DNA from: Anaerolineae bacterium
Lineage (GTDB): Bacteria; Chloroflexota; Anaerolineae; 4572-78; J111
Reading direction: 5' to 3'
Assembly: GCA_016926805.1 (NCBI GenBank)
Contig: JAFGNV010000111.1
Coordinates: 1-32,249, forward strand
Length of the DNA stretch: 32,249 nt
Position numbers and translations under genes: made by a program
The notes under the pieces: generated by a model
Seen by the model: only the letters and a program-made list of their open reading frames with translations
Databases searched by the model: none
Told to the model about the DNA's origin: nothing
Part shown: positions 1 through 7,755 of the stretch, one piece after another
Layout: every line of letters begins with the position of its first letter
Numbering within the stretch: position 1 is the first letter of the stretch

Positions 1-641
1 ACATTTGCCGGATTGCCCAGATGGCCCGGGCCACCGGCATTCATCTGGTTATTGCCACGCAACGGCCATCGGTTGACGTGGTGACCGGCCTGATCAAGGC
101 CAACTTCCCTACCCGCCTTGCCTTTGCCGTAACCAGCCAGATCGACTCGCGGGTCATTCTGGATACCCCCGGCGCGGAACGATTGTTGGGACGCGGCGAC
201 ATGCTCTACATGGCCACCGACTCCCCCAAACTGGCCCGCCTGCAAGGCTGCTTTGTGTCGGATGCCGAAATCCACAACCTGGTCAAATACTGGCAGGCCG
301 CCAGCGTCACCCCAACCCCGGCCAATCGGGGCCGTGAGGACGATGTCGATGAGGCACAACCCAAGTTGCCGTGGGCCGACATTTTGGAAGAAGCCAACAA
401 AGACGACATGTTAGAGGAAGCCATCAAACTGGTGGTAGAATCAGGACGCGTTTCAACCAGCCTGTTGCAGCGACGGCTGGGCATCGGCTATCCCCGCGCC
501 TCCCGACTGATGGACCAGTTGGAAGAAGAGGGCGTTATCGGCCCGGCAGAGGGCAGCAGGCCGCGCGAGGTGTTGTGGCAAGAAGAGCAGGACGAGGCGG
601 GTTATGAGGAATTTAAAAAGGATGTGGCTGAAGAAATTTAG
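1..641 (+). CDS. ftsK: DNA translocase FtsK/SpoIIIE, C-terminal part (5' truncated by window edge)
   Basis: The frame is open from the window edge (codons in phase from base 3) to TAG at 639-641, so only the C-terminal 213 or so residues are seen. FtsK/SpoIIIE proteins are hexameric membrane-anchored ATPases that pump chromosomal DNA through the division septum. The segment ICRIAQMARATGIHLVIATQ, then RPSVDVVTGLIKAN and FPTRLAF, is the hallmark end of the RecA-like motor; LLGRGDMLYM is also typical. The last 70 or so residues (EEAIKLVVESGRVSTSLLQRRLGIGYPRA and on) are the winged-helix gamma domain that reads KOPS-like polar sequences. The internal ATG at 21 is not the real start because homology runs upstream of it. 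A strong hairpin follows the stop, so the transcript probably ends here. The family call is firm; the N-terminal membrane and linker parts lie outside the window. Confidence 0.95.
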   Translation, partial: ICRIAQMARATGIHLVIATQRPSVDVVTGLIKANFPTRLAFAVTSQIDSRVILDTPGAERLLGRGDMLYMATDSPKLARLQGCFVSDAEIHNLVKYWQAASVTPTPANRGREDDVDEAQPKLPWADILEEANKDDMLEEAIKLVVESGRVSTSLLQRRLGIGYPRASRLMDQLEEEGVIGPAEGSRPREVLWQEEQDEAGYEEFKKDVAEEI

Positions 642-648
642 TTGGCAG

Positions 649-720
649 GGGCGAGGCAACTCGGCAAGCAACTTGTCTTTCTAAAAGCACATCCAATCCG
701 AGTTGCCTCGCCCATTTTTT
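649..720 (+). terminator. Hairpin terminator after ftsK
   Basis: A perfect 16-bp inverted repeat (649-664, gggcgaggcaactcgg, pairing with 698-713) is followed by ATTTTTT at 714-720. The loop is long (33 nt) and contains a small CAAG/CTTG hairpin of its own. It sits exactly between the ftsK stop and the convergent dehydratase gene, so it suits a terminator for ftsK. The minus-strand side lacks a T-run, so it is probably one-directional. Confidence 0.75.
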
Positions 721-722
721 AT

Positions 723-1673
723 TCAGAGAATCTCCTTCAGAGTTTCCAGGTCAATGTTCCCGCCGCAGATGACCACCACCACATTTTTGCCAGCCAATCC
801 CCCCCTCATTTTTAGATACGAAGCAATCGCTACGGCGGCGGCGCCCTCAATCAGCATCGAATGGACCGCCATAAACTGGCGCAGGCTTTCTTTGATCTCA
901 ACTTCAGTTACCGTGACATACTCATCAACCAGATCACGGCACAACTCGAAAGTAATTGAATCTGCCTCGACGCCTCCGGCCGTGCCGTCGGACAGAGTGG
1001 GCAACGAGGGCAAATCCAAGATTTTGCCCGCCTGCACCGACCGGATCATCACCGGCGAATTCTCCGGCGAGCAGCCGATGATTTGAACCCTGGGCTGAAC
1101 GGTTTTGAGATAACCGGCAATGCCTGAGATCAAGCCCCCCCCACCCAGAGAGACAAACACCGCGTCTATCTGGTCAAGTTGGCGGGTCAATTCCACTCCA
1201 ATCGTCCCCTGCCCGCCGACCACCTGCGGGTCGTTATATGGCGGCACATAAGTCTGGCCGTTTTGAGCGGCGTACTGCCGGGCGTAGATTTCGGCATCCA
1301 CACAGTCGCTACCGTGATAGCGCATTTCAGCGCCCAGTCGCTCGATGGCCTGAACTTTGGCCGGGCTGGCGTCTTTTGGCACAAACACAATCCCCGACGT
1401 GTTGACTTGCCGCACACTGCGGGCCACTGCCGCCCCGTGATTGCCGGTCGAGGCGGTGACCACGCCCCGGGCGCGTTCCTCGGCGGTCAGCGACAGGACC
1501 TTGTTCATGGCGCCGCGGGCTTTGAACGAACCGGTGTATTGCAGGTTTTCCAATTTGCAGAAGACATTCGCCCCGCCCAATTGGCTGAGATAGGGCGAAT
1601 GTTCCAAAATGGTCTCGCGGATGTAGGGCCGAATGCGCGCTTCGGCGCGTAATATTTCGGGTAGAATGTTCAT
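723..1673 (-). CDS. PLP-dependent threonine/serine dehydratase (threonine ammonia-lyase-like)
   Basis: A 316-residue fold-type II PLP enzyme, expected to deaminate threonine (and/or serine) to the 2-oxoacid plus ammonia in the cytoplasm. The PLP lysine is K51 in SFKARGA. ASTGNHG is the substrate-loop motif and SLGGGGLISG is the glycine-rich phosphate-binding loop. There is no C-terminal ACT domain, so it matches the short catabolic or TdcB-like form, or a serine racemase-like member, rather than isoleucine-regulated biosynthetic IlvA. The frame extends upstream to a TTG at 1703, but ATG at 1673 is preferred: it starts the family-typical N-terminus and has GGAG at 1686-1689, although with a long 12-nt spacer. 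The gene stands alone on the minus strand. Threonine versus serine versus a beta-hydroxy-amino-acid substrate cannot be settled from the sequence. Confidence 0.9.
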   Translation of the reverse strand: MNILPEILRAEARIRPYIRETILEHSPYLSQLGGANVFCKLENLQYTGSFKARGAMNKVLSLTAEERARGVVTASTGNHGAAVARSVRQVNTSGIVFVPKDASPAKVQAIERLGAEMRYHGSDCVDAEIYARQYAAQNGQTYVPPYNDPQVVGGQGTIGVELTRQLDQIDAVFVSLGGGGLISGIAGYLKTVQPRVQIIGCSPENSPVMIRSVQAGKILDLPSLPTLSDGTAGGVEADSITFELCRDLVDEYVTVTEVEIKESLRQFMAVHSMLIEGAAAVAIASYLKMRGGLAGKNVVVVICGGNIDLETLKEIL

Positions 1674-1713
1674 AAGAACACTTGTCTCCAATCGTCTTGG
1701 CAAAACTGGCTAT

Positions 1714-1722
1714 ATCATAGCA
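1714..1722 (-). promoter_or_regulatory. Extended -10 promoter for the dehydratase gene
   Basis: Read on the minus strand, TGC is followed by TATGAT (5 of 6 matches to TATAAT), an extended -10 about 40 bases upstream of the ATG at 1673. The expected -35 position (1737-1742, TTTCCC) is weak, which an extended -10 tolerates. Predicted only by eye. Confidence 0.4.
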
Positions 1723-1800
1723 GGGGCGTCTATTTTGGGAAAATACTCATTTTCAGAGGATGTGTTCAAACCCCATTCTCTGGCACGTTTCTGGTCTTGA

Positions 1801-1809
1801 TGATATAAT
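1801..1809 (+). promoter_or_regulatory. Extended -10 promoter for yebC-ruvC-ruvA
   Basis: TGA directly followed by a perfect TATAAT (1804-1809) on the plus strand, 155 bases upstream of the yebC ATG. No good -35 lies 16-18 bases upstream (TGGCAC at 1781-1786 is poor). Transcription from here would give a leader of about 150 nt that contains the 1849-1879 palindrome. Confidence 0.4.
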
Positions 1810-1848
1810 GTCGGGTACAAACTAAAAAGTATCCTCTCAATATTTTGG

Positions 1849-1879
1849 GGTAGGGACAGAATAATATTCTGTCCCTACC
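1849..1879. repeat. 31-nt palindrome in the yebC leader
   Basis: The arm ggtagggacagaata (1849-1863) is the exact reverse complement of 1865-1879, leaving one central base. No T-run follows on either strand, so it is not a standard terminator. It could be a REP-like dispersed palindrome, an operator, or an RNA stem in the yebC leader. The sequence alone does not distinguish these. Confidence 0.7.
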
Positions 1880-1964
1880 GAGTAAATATATGAATTCGTC
1901 CCTATTTGTGGAATTGAGACAATACCCTAAAAAATGAACAATATCGCCGCAAACGAGGTGTGAT

Positions 1965-2714
1965 ATGTCTGGCCATAGCAAATGGAGTACTATTAAACGC
2001 AAAAAAGGCGCGGAAGATGCCAAACGCGGCAAAATTTTTACCCGGTTGGCCCGCGATATTACCATTGCCGCCCGCCATAGCGGTGACCCCGACTCAAATC
2101 CCACGCTCCGCACCGCTATTGAAAAAGCGCGGGGGGCCAACATGCCCAAGGATAACATCGAACGGGCCATCAAAAAAGGCACGGGCGAGTTAGAAGGCGG
2201 GGAGCTGGAAGAGATTGTGTATGAAGCCTACGGCCCCCACGGTATTCCCATTTTGATCAAGTGTCTCACCGATAATCGCAACCGCACCCTGGCCGAGGTG
2301 CGCCGCGTTTTCAACCGGCATGGCGGCAACTTGGCCGAGGCCGGTGCGGTCAGTTGGATGTTTGAGACCAAAGGTTATCTCAGCATTGAGCGTGACGACC
2401 AGGACCCCGACGAAATTTTTATGCTCGCGGTTGAAGCCGGGGCCGATGATGTGGACGTTGGCGACGAGATAATTGAGATTTATACCCTGCCCGACCAGCT
2501 TCACGCGGTTGCCGGGGTTCTGGCCGACCATGGCCTGCAAATTGCTGAGGCCGAATTGGCCCCAATCCCCAAAAACGAGATCGAGTTGGATCGGAAGAAC
2601 ACGGAACAGGTGATGGGCGTGATTGAAGCGCTGGAAGAGCTTGACGACATCCAGCAGGTTTACTCTGGGCTGCACCTCAGCGAGGCCACCCTGGCGGAAT
2701 TGGCGGCAGCCTGA
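1965..2714 (+). CDS. yebC: YebC/PmpR-family protein
   Basis: A 249-residue cytoplasmic protein of the YebC/PmpR (TACO1) family. Members have been described as DNA-binding regulators and, more recently, as translation factors that help ribosomes at proline stretches; which role applies here is not visible. The N-terminus MSGHSKWSTIKRKKGAEDAK and the later KARGANMPKDNIERAIKKG and EAYGPHG segments are signature sequences, and the length is the family's usual one. ATG at 1965 has GAGG at 1955-1958 with a 6-nt spacer. The stop overlaps the ruvC start by one base (TGATG), so the two are translationally coupled. The yebC-ruvC-ruvA order is common in bacteria. The several Pro-rich proteins in this window would suit a polyproline-translation role, but that is only a suggestion. 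Confidence 0.97.
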   Translation: MSGHSKWSTIKRKKGAEDAKRGKIFTRLARDITIAARHSGDPDSNPTLRTAIEKARGANMPKDNIERAIKKGTGELEGGELEEIVYEAYGPHGIPILIKCLTDNRNRTLAEVRRVFNRHGGNLAEAGAVSWMFETKGYLSIERDDQDPDEIFMLAVEAGADDVDVGDEIIEIYTLPDQLHAVAGVLADHGLQIAEAELAPIPKNEIELDRKNTEQVMGVIEALEELDDIQQVYSGLHLSEATLAELAAA

Positions 2715-3208
2715 TGGTGCGCGTGATGGGCGTCGACCCCGGCACGGCCATCACCGGCTGGGGCGTGGTCGAAGAAAGCGGGGATGAGCTGGCAATGGTT
2801 GCCTGCGGCGTGGTCACCACGGCGGCCGGCACACCGCTTCCCCAACGATTGCAAATTATCTACCGGGAGCTAACCCAACTGATTGGCCAGTGGCAGCCCG
2901 ACACCGCGGCCATTGAAGAGTTATTTTTTAGCAAAAATGCCAAAACTGCTTTAGCGGTGGGGCATGGCCGGGGCGCCGCCATGCTGGCCCTGGCCAACGC
3001 CGGGTTATCTATTGTAGAATACAAACCTTTGGAAGTAAAACAGGCCATCACCGGCCACGGCGGCGCCGATAAACAGCAAATGCAACAGATGGTCCGGCTG
3101 CTCCTGTCGCTCAAGGATATTCCCCGCCCGGATGACGCCGCCGACGCCCTGGCCGTGGCCATCTGCCATTTACACTCGGCCCGGTTGCGATTATTGGAGG
3201 ATGAATGA
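2714..3208 (+). CDS. ruvC: Crossover junction endodeoxyribonuclease RuvC
   Basis: A 164-residue Holliday-junction resolvase. It cuts four-way junctions symmetrically after RuvAB branch migration. The RNase H-like acidic site is complete: D8 in VMGVDPGT, E68 in AAIEELFF, and D141 and D144 in PDDAADALAVA. The SKNAKTALAVGHGRGA segment is also typical. The length is normal. The ATG overlaps the yebC stop, and the stop overlaps the ruvA ATG by 4 bases (ATGA), so all three genes should be co-translated from one mRNA. Confidence 0.97.
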   Translation: MVRVMGVDPGTAITGWGVVEESGDELAMVACGVVTTAAGTPLPQRLQIIYRELTQLIGQWQPDTAAIEELFFSKNAKTALAVGHGRGAAMLALANAGLSIVEYKPLEVKQAITGHGGADKQQMQQMVRLLLSLKDIPRPDDAADALAVAICHLHSARLRLLEDE

Positions 3209-3789
3209 TCGGCTCCTTGCGCGGCGAAATTATCGACAAAGAGGAAGGTGCAGTTTTAATTGAGGTTGGCGGCGTGGGGTTTCACGTGCTGGCGACGGCA
3301 ACACTGCTAGACATTTTGGAGGTGGGCGTAAAAACTCAACTCTTTACCCATCTCCACGTGCGCGAGCAGGAATTGACCCTCTTTGGCTTTGCCGATAAAG
3401 AAGAACTGGATTTATTCCGGACCTTGCTCAAAGTCCAGGGGATCGGCCCCAAAATGGCCCTGGCCATTTTATCCCACATTCCCGCCGAAACCCTGCGCCA
3501 GGCCATTGCCCGGGAAGAGGCGGCGTTGCTGGCCCGGGTGCCGGGCATCGGCCCCAAAAAGGCCAAACAAATCGTCTTTCAACTGCGGGATAAAATTGGC
3601 CTGGAAGACATCTTTACAACCGCCGTCCCCATCAGCGACAGTGATGCTGAGGTCATTGCTGCCCTGACCACCCTGGGCTACAGTGTGGTTGAAGCCCAGG
3701 CCGCGCTGCAACAACTTCCCCCGGAAGCGCGCCACGACAGCGTTGAAGAGAGGGTCCGGCTGGCCCTGAGCAGCCTGGCCAGACTTTAA
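3205..3789 (+). CDS. ruvA: Holliday junction branch migration protein RuvA
   Basis: A 194-residue RuvA, which binds four-way junctions as a tetramer and loads the RuvB motor. MIGSLRGEI starts the N-terminal OB fold (about 1-62). The central domain carries the two helix-hairpin-helix motifs VQGIGPKMAL and VPGIGPKKAK, which grip the junction arms. The last 45 or so residues (AEVIAALTTLGYSVVEAQAAL) form the small RuvB-contacting domain. A GGAGG box at 3196-3200 lies inside the end of ruvC, 4 bases before the ATG. ruvB does not follow; the next gene is mnmE on the other strand, ending only 2 bases away, with no visible terminator. Confidence 0.97.
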   Translation: MIGSLRGEIIDKEEGAVLIEVGGVGFHVLATATLLDILEVGVKTQLFTHLHVREQELTLFGFADKEELDLFRTLLKVQGIGPKMALAILSHIPAETLRQAIAREEAALLARVPGIGPKKAKQIVFQLRDKIGLEDIFTTAVPISDSDAEVIAALTTLGYSVVEAQAALQQLPPEARHDSVEERVRLALSSLARL

Positions 3790-3791
3790 CG

Positions 3792-5168
3792 TTATTTCCC
3801 AATACAAAACTTACCAAAAATTGTGTCCAACAAATCCTCGGTAACGGTTTCACCGGTAATTTCGCCCAGGGCTTCAACCGCCTCGCGCACGTCAATCGAA
3901 ACCAGGTCAGGGGAAAGGCCCTCCTGTTGGGCGATAATTGCCGCCCGGCTATGCTCCAGGGCGCGTTGCAACAAAGCCTTGTGCCGGGGATTGCTCACCA
4001 ACGGCGTGTCGGCCAGGGTAACCTTGCCGCCCATCACCAAATCGATGATGGCTGCTTCCAGGAGGTCGATACCTTCATTATTTAAGGCCGAAATGCGAAT
4101 GCGGGGGACACTCGGCAAAAAATCAGCCGGAAGGTCAACGTCCGGCGTCACTAACAGGTCGTTCTTGTTGATAATCAGCAGCGCCGGTTTCCCTCGTACC
4201 AGGACTTCAATTTCCCAATCGCCGTTTTCCAGGGGGCAACTTCCGTCAACCACCATCAGGGCAATGTCGGCGCGGGCCAGGGCTGCCTCGCTCCGTTCCA
4301 CCCCAATGCGCTCCACCTCGTCCAAGGGTATAGCCCGGATGCCAGCCGTATCGACCAGTACCACTGGAACGCCCCCCACGTTGGCCGTTTCTTCCAGCGT
4401 GTCGCGGGTTGTGCCGGGGATATTGGTAACAATCGCCCGGTCGCCACGGAGCAGGGCGTTAAGCAGACTGCTCTTGCCCACGTTCGGCCGGCCCACAATT
4501 GCCGCCCGCACTCCCTGGCGGTAAATCATGCCGCTGTCCGCGTTGCGCAACAACTTTTCCAGATGGCTGGTAACCTCCGTCAGCGGGCTAACCACATCTT
4601 GCAAAGGTATCTCGTCTTCCACAAAATCAATGCTGGCTTCCAGAAAGGCCAATGTGTCTAATAGCGCCAGCCGCACCCCGGCCACCTGCGCCGATAACGA
4701 ACCGCCCAGTTGCTCCGTGGCTACACGCAAAGCGGCATCGGTTTTAGCTTCGATGATGTCCAGCACGGCTTCGGCCTGGGCCAGGTCTAACCGCCCGTTG
4801 AGAAAAGCCCGCAGGGTCATCTCACCGGCTTCGGCCGGTCGAGCGCCCAGGCTGAAGGTGAGTTCTAAAATTCGCCGCAGGGGGACAATCCCGCCGTGAG
4901 CCTGAATCTCAATCACATCCTGGCGGGTATAACTGTGTGGCCGGGGCATATAAACAATCAAAGCCTCGTCGATGGTAACTTGGGAGGTGGGATCAATAAT
5001 TTGGCCGTAATGCAGGCGGTAGGGCTGCAAATTGTTCCTACCCCGGGCGGAACGAAAGAGTTTTTGACCAATGGCCTGAGCCTGAGGGCCGCTAATCTTA
5101 ACAATGCCTATACCACTTTGGCCTATTGACGTGGCAATAGCAGCTATGGTATCATCTAAGCTGTACAT
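3792..5168 (-). CDS. mnmE: tRNA modification GTPase MnmE
   Basis: A 458-residue GTPase which, with MnmG, installs the (carboxymethyl)aminomethyl group on U34 of certain tRNAs. The N-terminal folate-binding domain begins MYSLDDTIAAIATSIGQSGI. The embedded G domain shows G1 GRPNVGKSS (about 225-233), G2/G3 in IPGTTRDT and VDTAG, and G4 NKND (about 334). The protein ends in the invariant CIGK, whose cysteine is required for the modification. The length is typical, and the ATG at 5166-5168 gives the expected N-terminus. mnmG is not in the window. The 3' end converges on ruvA with a 2-base gap, so read-through from either side would make antisense RNA. Confidence 0.97.
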   Translation of the reverse strand: MYSLDDTIAAIATSIGQSGIGIVKISGPQAQAIGQKLFRSARGRNNLQPYRLHYGQIIDPTSQVTIDEALIVYMPRPHSYTRQDVIEIQAHGGIVPLRRILELTFSLGARPAEAGEMTLRAFLNGRLDLAQAEAVLDIIEAKTDAALRVATEQLGGSLSAQVAGVRLALLDTLAFLEASIDFVEDEIPLQDVVSPLTEVTSHLEKLLRNADSGMIYRQGVRAAIVGRPNVGKSSLLNALLRGDRAIVTNIPGTTRDTLEETANVGGVPVVLVDTAGIRAIPLDEVERIGVERSEAALARADIALMVVDGSCPLENGDWEIEVLVRGKPALLIINKNDLLVTPDVDLPADFLPSVPRIRISALNNEGIDLLEAAIIDLVMGGKVTLADTPLVSNPRHKALLQRALEHSRAAIIAQQEGLSPDLVSIDVREAVEALGEITGETVTEDLLDTIFGKFCIGK

Positions 5169-5174
5169 AATTGA

Positions 5175-5203
5175 TTGACAAATGTACTCCCAAAAAGCAT
5201 TAT
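5175..5203 (+). promoter_or_regulatory. Candidate promoter for the 5300 histidine kinase
   Basis: A perfect TTGACA (5175-5180) and CATTAT (5198-5203, 4 of 6 matches to TATAAT) are 17 bases apart on the plus strand, about 95 bases upstream of the kinase ATG. The -10 bases overlap the mnmE -10 on the opposite strand, so the two divergent promoters would compete for polymerase. Confidence 0.4.
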
Positions 5204-5226
5204 ACCATAAGCCGGTAAACAGTAAA
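5199..5226 (-). promoter_or_regulatory. mnmE promoter (extended -10)
   Basis: On the minus strand, TTTACT (5221-5226, 4 of 6 matches to TTGACA) lies 16 bases before a perfect TATAAT (5199-5204) preceded by TGG. The -10 context TTATGGTATAATG is identical to that of the Gln-kinase promoter near 14.05 kb. The ATG of mnmE is 30 bases downstream of the -10. Confidence 0.6.
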
Positions 5227-5299
5227 TGCAGCGTATCTCGGAGAGAAACAAACCCGAAACATTACCAGCTTTCGGATTTTCAGGTATTTAGTTGAGGCC

Positions 5300-7606
5300 A
5301 TGAAAACTTCAAACCGGTGGCTGCGCGCCGGACCAAAATTTTTTTCGTCCAGTATTCGTAATCGAATCATCATTCCGTATGCCCTGTTAACCCTTGTCCT
5401 GGCCGCTTTTGGAACCTTTGTGGTTACCCAACTGGTTGCGGGGAGTGTTGAAGAACGATTCAGAAATCAGCTGTTGGATTCCGGGCGGATTGTCAGCGAT
5501 GAAATCGTTCATCGAGAAGAGTTGCGTCTGGAAGTGGAACGGGCGGTGGCCAACACCATCGGCGTATCTCAGGCGCTGATAGACCGGGATTTTGAACAGC
5601 TTGACCGCCTGGTTTCCCCGCTTATTGCCAACAACAAAAACATCGACAGTGTATTGCTGGTTGACACTCAGGGCAAAGAAGTGCTGCGCTTGCAGCGACA
5701 ATTTGCCGTGCCCGGTTCACCCGCGCAAACCGATCGTGGGAGCGGGGCAGACTTTTTTAACTGGTGGGCTGTGGCCAACGTTTTGTCTGATCCCGAAGGC
5801 GATCTCAAAGAGGTTCAAATTGCCCAAGATCCCAATTCAAATGAATTGATCATCTATACCATTGGGCCAATCAGGACCGCCGAGGGGACGGTTGGCGCTG
5901 TTCTAGTTGGCACCTATCTTAAACATGAAGTCGAATTGATTCGCGAATTGGCCCTGGCTGATGTCACCCTGTTCAATGAGCAGGGTCAGGTAGTTATGAC
6001 CACCCTGGTGTTGGATCGAGTTGAAGCGGCAGAGGTATTTCAAGATTTTACCCCGGACCTGTTTCAAAAGATCGTTAAATTGGGTAAAGACGTAACCCTT
6101 CTTGATGATATAGAAGGAGTCACGGAGGGGACAGGACAGGATGTAGAGACGCGCGGGAAGAATTATCGACTGGCTTATGCCCCATTTATGTTGCGAAACC
6201 GAGTGTACGGCGTATATTCGGTCGCTCTCCCCACCAATTTTATCACCGATACCAACAATACCAGCCGTTTGTGGTTGTCGTTTATCTTTACCGGCGGGGT
6301 GATTGCGGTACTGGTGATTGGTTACCTTATTTCGCAACGGATTACCGGGCCGGTTGTCCGCCTGGCCCATACTGCTCAGGATATTGCCAAAGGTAATCTC
6401 GATCAGAGAACCGGCCTCAAGCAAGATGATGAAATCGGTATTCTGGCCAGCACCTTTGATGAGATGACCGCTGAACTGCAAAAGAAAACCGCGGCCTTAA
6501 GGGAAGAAGCCAGTAAGTTGACGGCTATCCTCAACAGTATTGCCGACGGCGTGATTGTGCAAGACCTGGAAGGTAATATTATCACCACCAATCCGGCCGC
6601 CGAGGAGATTCTGGCGGCCATAGGCGGCAATCTTATCCACCCTCAATCCCAGGAAGAGATAGGGGAGGCCAGTTCAGAACAAAGTGAAGGCCAGTCGGCT
6701 CAATTATTGACACGCCTCACCGGACTTGAATTTCACGAGTCCCGGCGTTTTGAGATGGAGCGGCGCGTGTTGAGCGCTCTCTCCGCACCGGTCGTTACCC
6801 TGGATGGCGAACAACTTGGTTCGGTAGTGGTGCTGCGTGACATTACCCGTGAAGTTGAAGCCGAGCGGCTGAAGGATGATTTTATCACCAGCATGTCGCA
6901 CGAACTCAGAACACCACCGACAGCCATTAAAGGTTACAACGACCTGTTAAAAATGCTGACGGCCGATAAACTGACTGAGCGGGAATTGAGTTTTATCGAC
7001 GCCATAGACCAGAATGTGACCGATTTGTTAAACATTATCCAGCAGATGCTGGATTTGTCGCAAATTGACGCCGGAACGTTGGGCATTGATCAGGAGCGAG
7101 AAAACCTGATTGACATCATCGAGACAGAGGCCGGACAATGGTCTGCTCAAATGGAAGAAAAAGAACTGCGCTTGAGGGTTCACTTGCCCAACACCCCCAT
7201 CTGGATCGAGGGCGATGAGGAGAGGTTGGGCCAGGTAATGCACAATATACTGAGTAATGCCTACAATTATACTCGACCGGGGGGTACAGTTGAAATTTGG
7301 TTAAAACAAGATAATGGTAATGTGCGGGTCGACGTGAAAGATACTGGCGTGGGAATTTCCGAAGAAGATCAACGGTTTCTTTTTACCCGTTTCTTCAGAG
7401 CTATTCATGAGGAAAGCACCTTCGAGGTCAGTGGGGCGGGCCTGGGATTATATATGAGCCGGGCAATTATCGAGGCTCATGGGGGTAAGATGTGGCTTGA
7501 AGAAAGCCAACTCCACCAGGGCAGCACGTTTAGCTTTACCCTGCCGGTGATGGCGCAGACCCCGGCTGAATTGGCGGAAGATTTTGTAAAGGTTGTCGAA
7601 TCTTGA
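5300..7606 (+). CDS. Membrane sensor histidine kinase (Cache-like sensor, HAMP, PAS, HisKA, HATPase)
   Basis: A 768-residue transmembrane kinase. TM1 is about residues 23-46, and an extracytoplasmic Cache-like sensor spans about 47-320. TM2 is about 324-344, followed by a HAMP domain (about 345-400, ISQRITGPVVRLA) and a PAS-like domain (about 405-520, NSIADGVIVQDLEGNIITTN). The HisKA H-box is SMSHELRTPP with phospho-acceptor H534. The HATPase has its N-box (HNILSNAYNYT), G1 (DTGVGIS) and G2 (GAGLGLYMS). One oddity is P540, where the motif almost always reads RTPL; a proline there may disturb the dimerisation helix. No response regulator is adjacent, so the partner is elsewhere. GAGG sits only 2 bases from the ATG, so the start is likely but not certain. 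The ligand is unknown. Confidence 0.9.
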   Translation: MKTSNRWLRAGPKFFSSSIRNRIIIPYALLTLVLAAFGTFVVTQLVAGSVEERFRNQLLDSGRIVSDEIVHREELRLEVERAVANTIGVSQALIDRDFEQLDRLVSPLIANNKNIDSVLLVDTQGKEVLRLQRQFAVPGSPAQTDRGSGADFFNWWAVANVLSDPEGDLKEVQIAQDPNSNELIIYTIGPIRTAEGTVGAVLVGTYLKHEVELIRELALADVTLFNEQGQVVMTTLVLDRVEAAEVFQDFTPDLFQKIVKLGKDVTLLDDIEGVTEGTGQDVETRGKNYRLAYAPFMLRNRVYGVYSVALPTNFITDTNNTSRLWLSFIFTGGVIAVLVIGYLISQRITGPVVRLAHTAQDIAKGNLDQRTGLKQDDEIGILASTFDEMTAELQKKTAALREEASKLTAILNSIADGVIVQDLEGNIITTNPAAEEILAAIGGNLIHPQSQEEIGEASSEQSEGQSAQLLTRLTGLEFHESRRFEMERRVLSALSAPVVTLDGEQLGSVVVLRDITREVEAERLKDDFITSMSHELRTPPTAIKGYNDLLKMLTADKLTERELSFIDAIDQNVTDLLNIIQQMLDLSQIDAGTLGIDQERENLIDIIETEAGQWSAQMEEKELRLRVHLPNTPIWIEGDEERLGQVMHNILSNAYNYTRPGGTVEIWLKQDNGNVRVDVKDTGVGISEEDQRFLFTRFFRAIHEESTFEVSGAGLGLYMSRAIIEAHGGKMWLEESQLHQGSTFSFTLPVMAQTPAELAEDFVKVVES

Positions 7607-7755
7607 ATAGGAATGGGCCGCAGCAACAATTTCTTTGATCAACGGGCCAAAGCTTAAAATAACCTGAATTGTTGGGGTGAATTCGTATCCTTTATCCGTC
7701 GAGCCAGACATGTGAATAGAGAAGGTGTGGCTATCAGATTGTCGAGCCTTGTCAA

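Noticed and set aside
1781..1795. Possible sigma-54 promoter (TGGCAC) upstream of yebC
   Set aside because: The -12 element would need TTGC five bases later and the sequence there is TGGT; the nearby extended -10 explains the region better.
1766..2182. Minus-strand open frame of 138 residues overlapping the start of yebC
   Set aside because: It covers the yebC promoter region and N-terminus antisense, has no recognisable domain, and yebC is certain.
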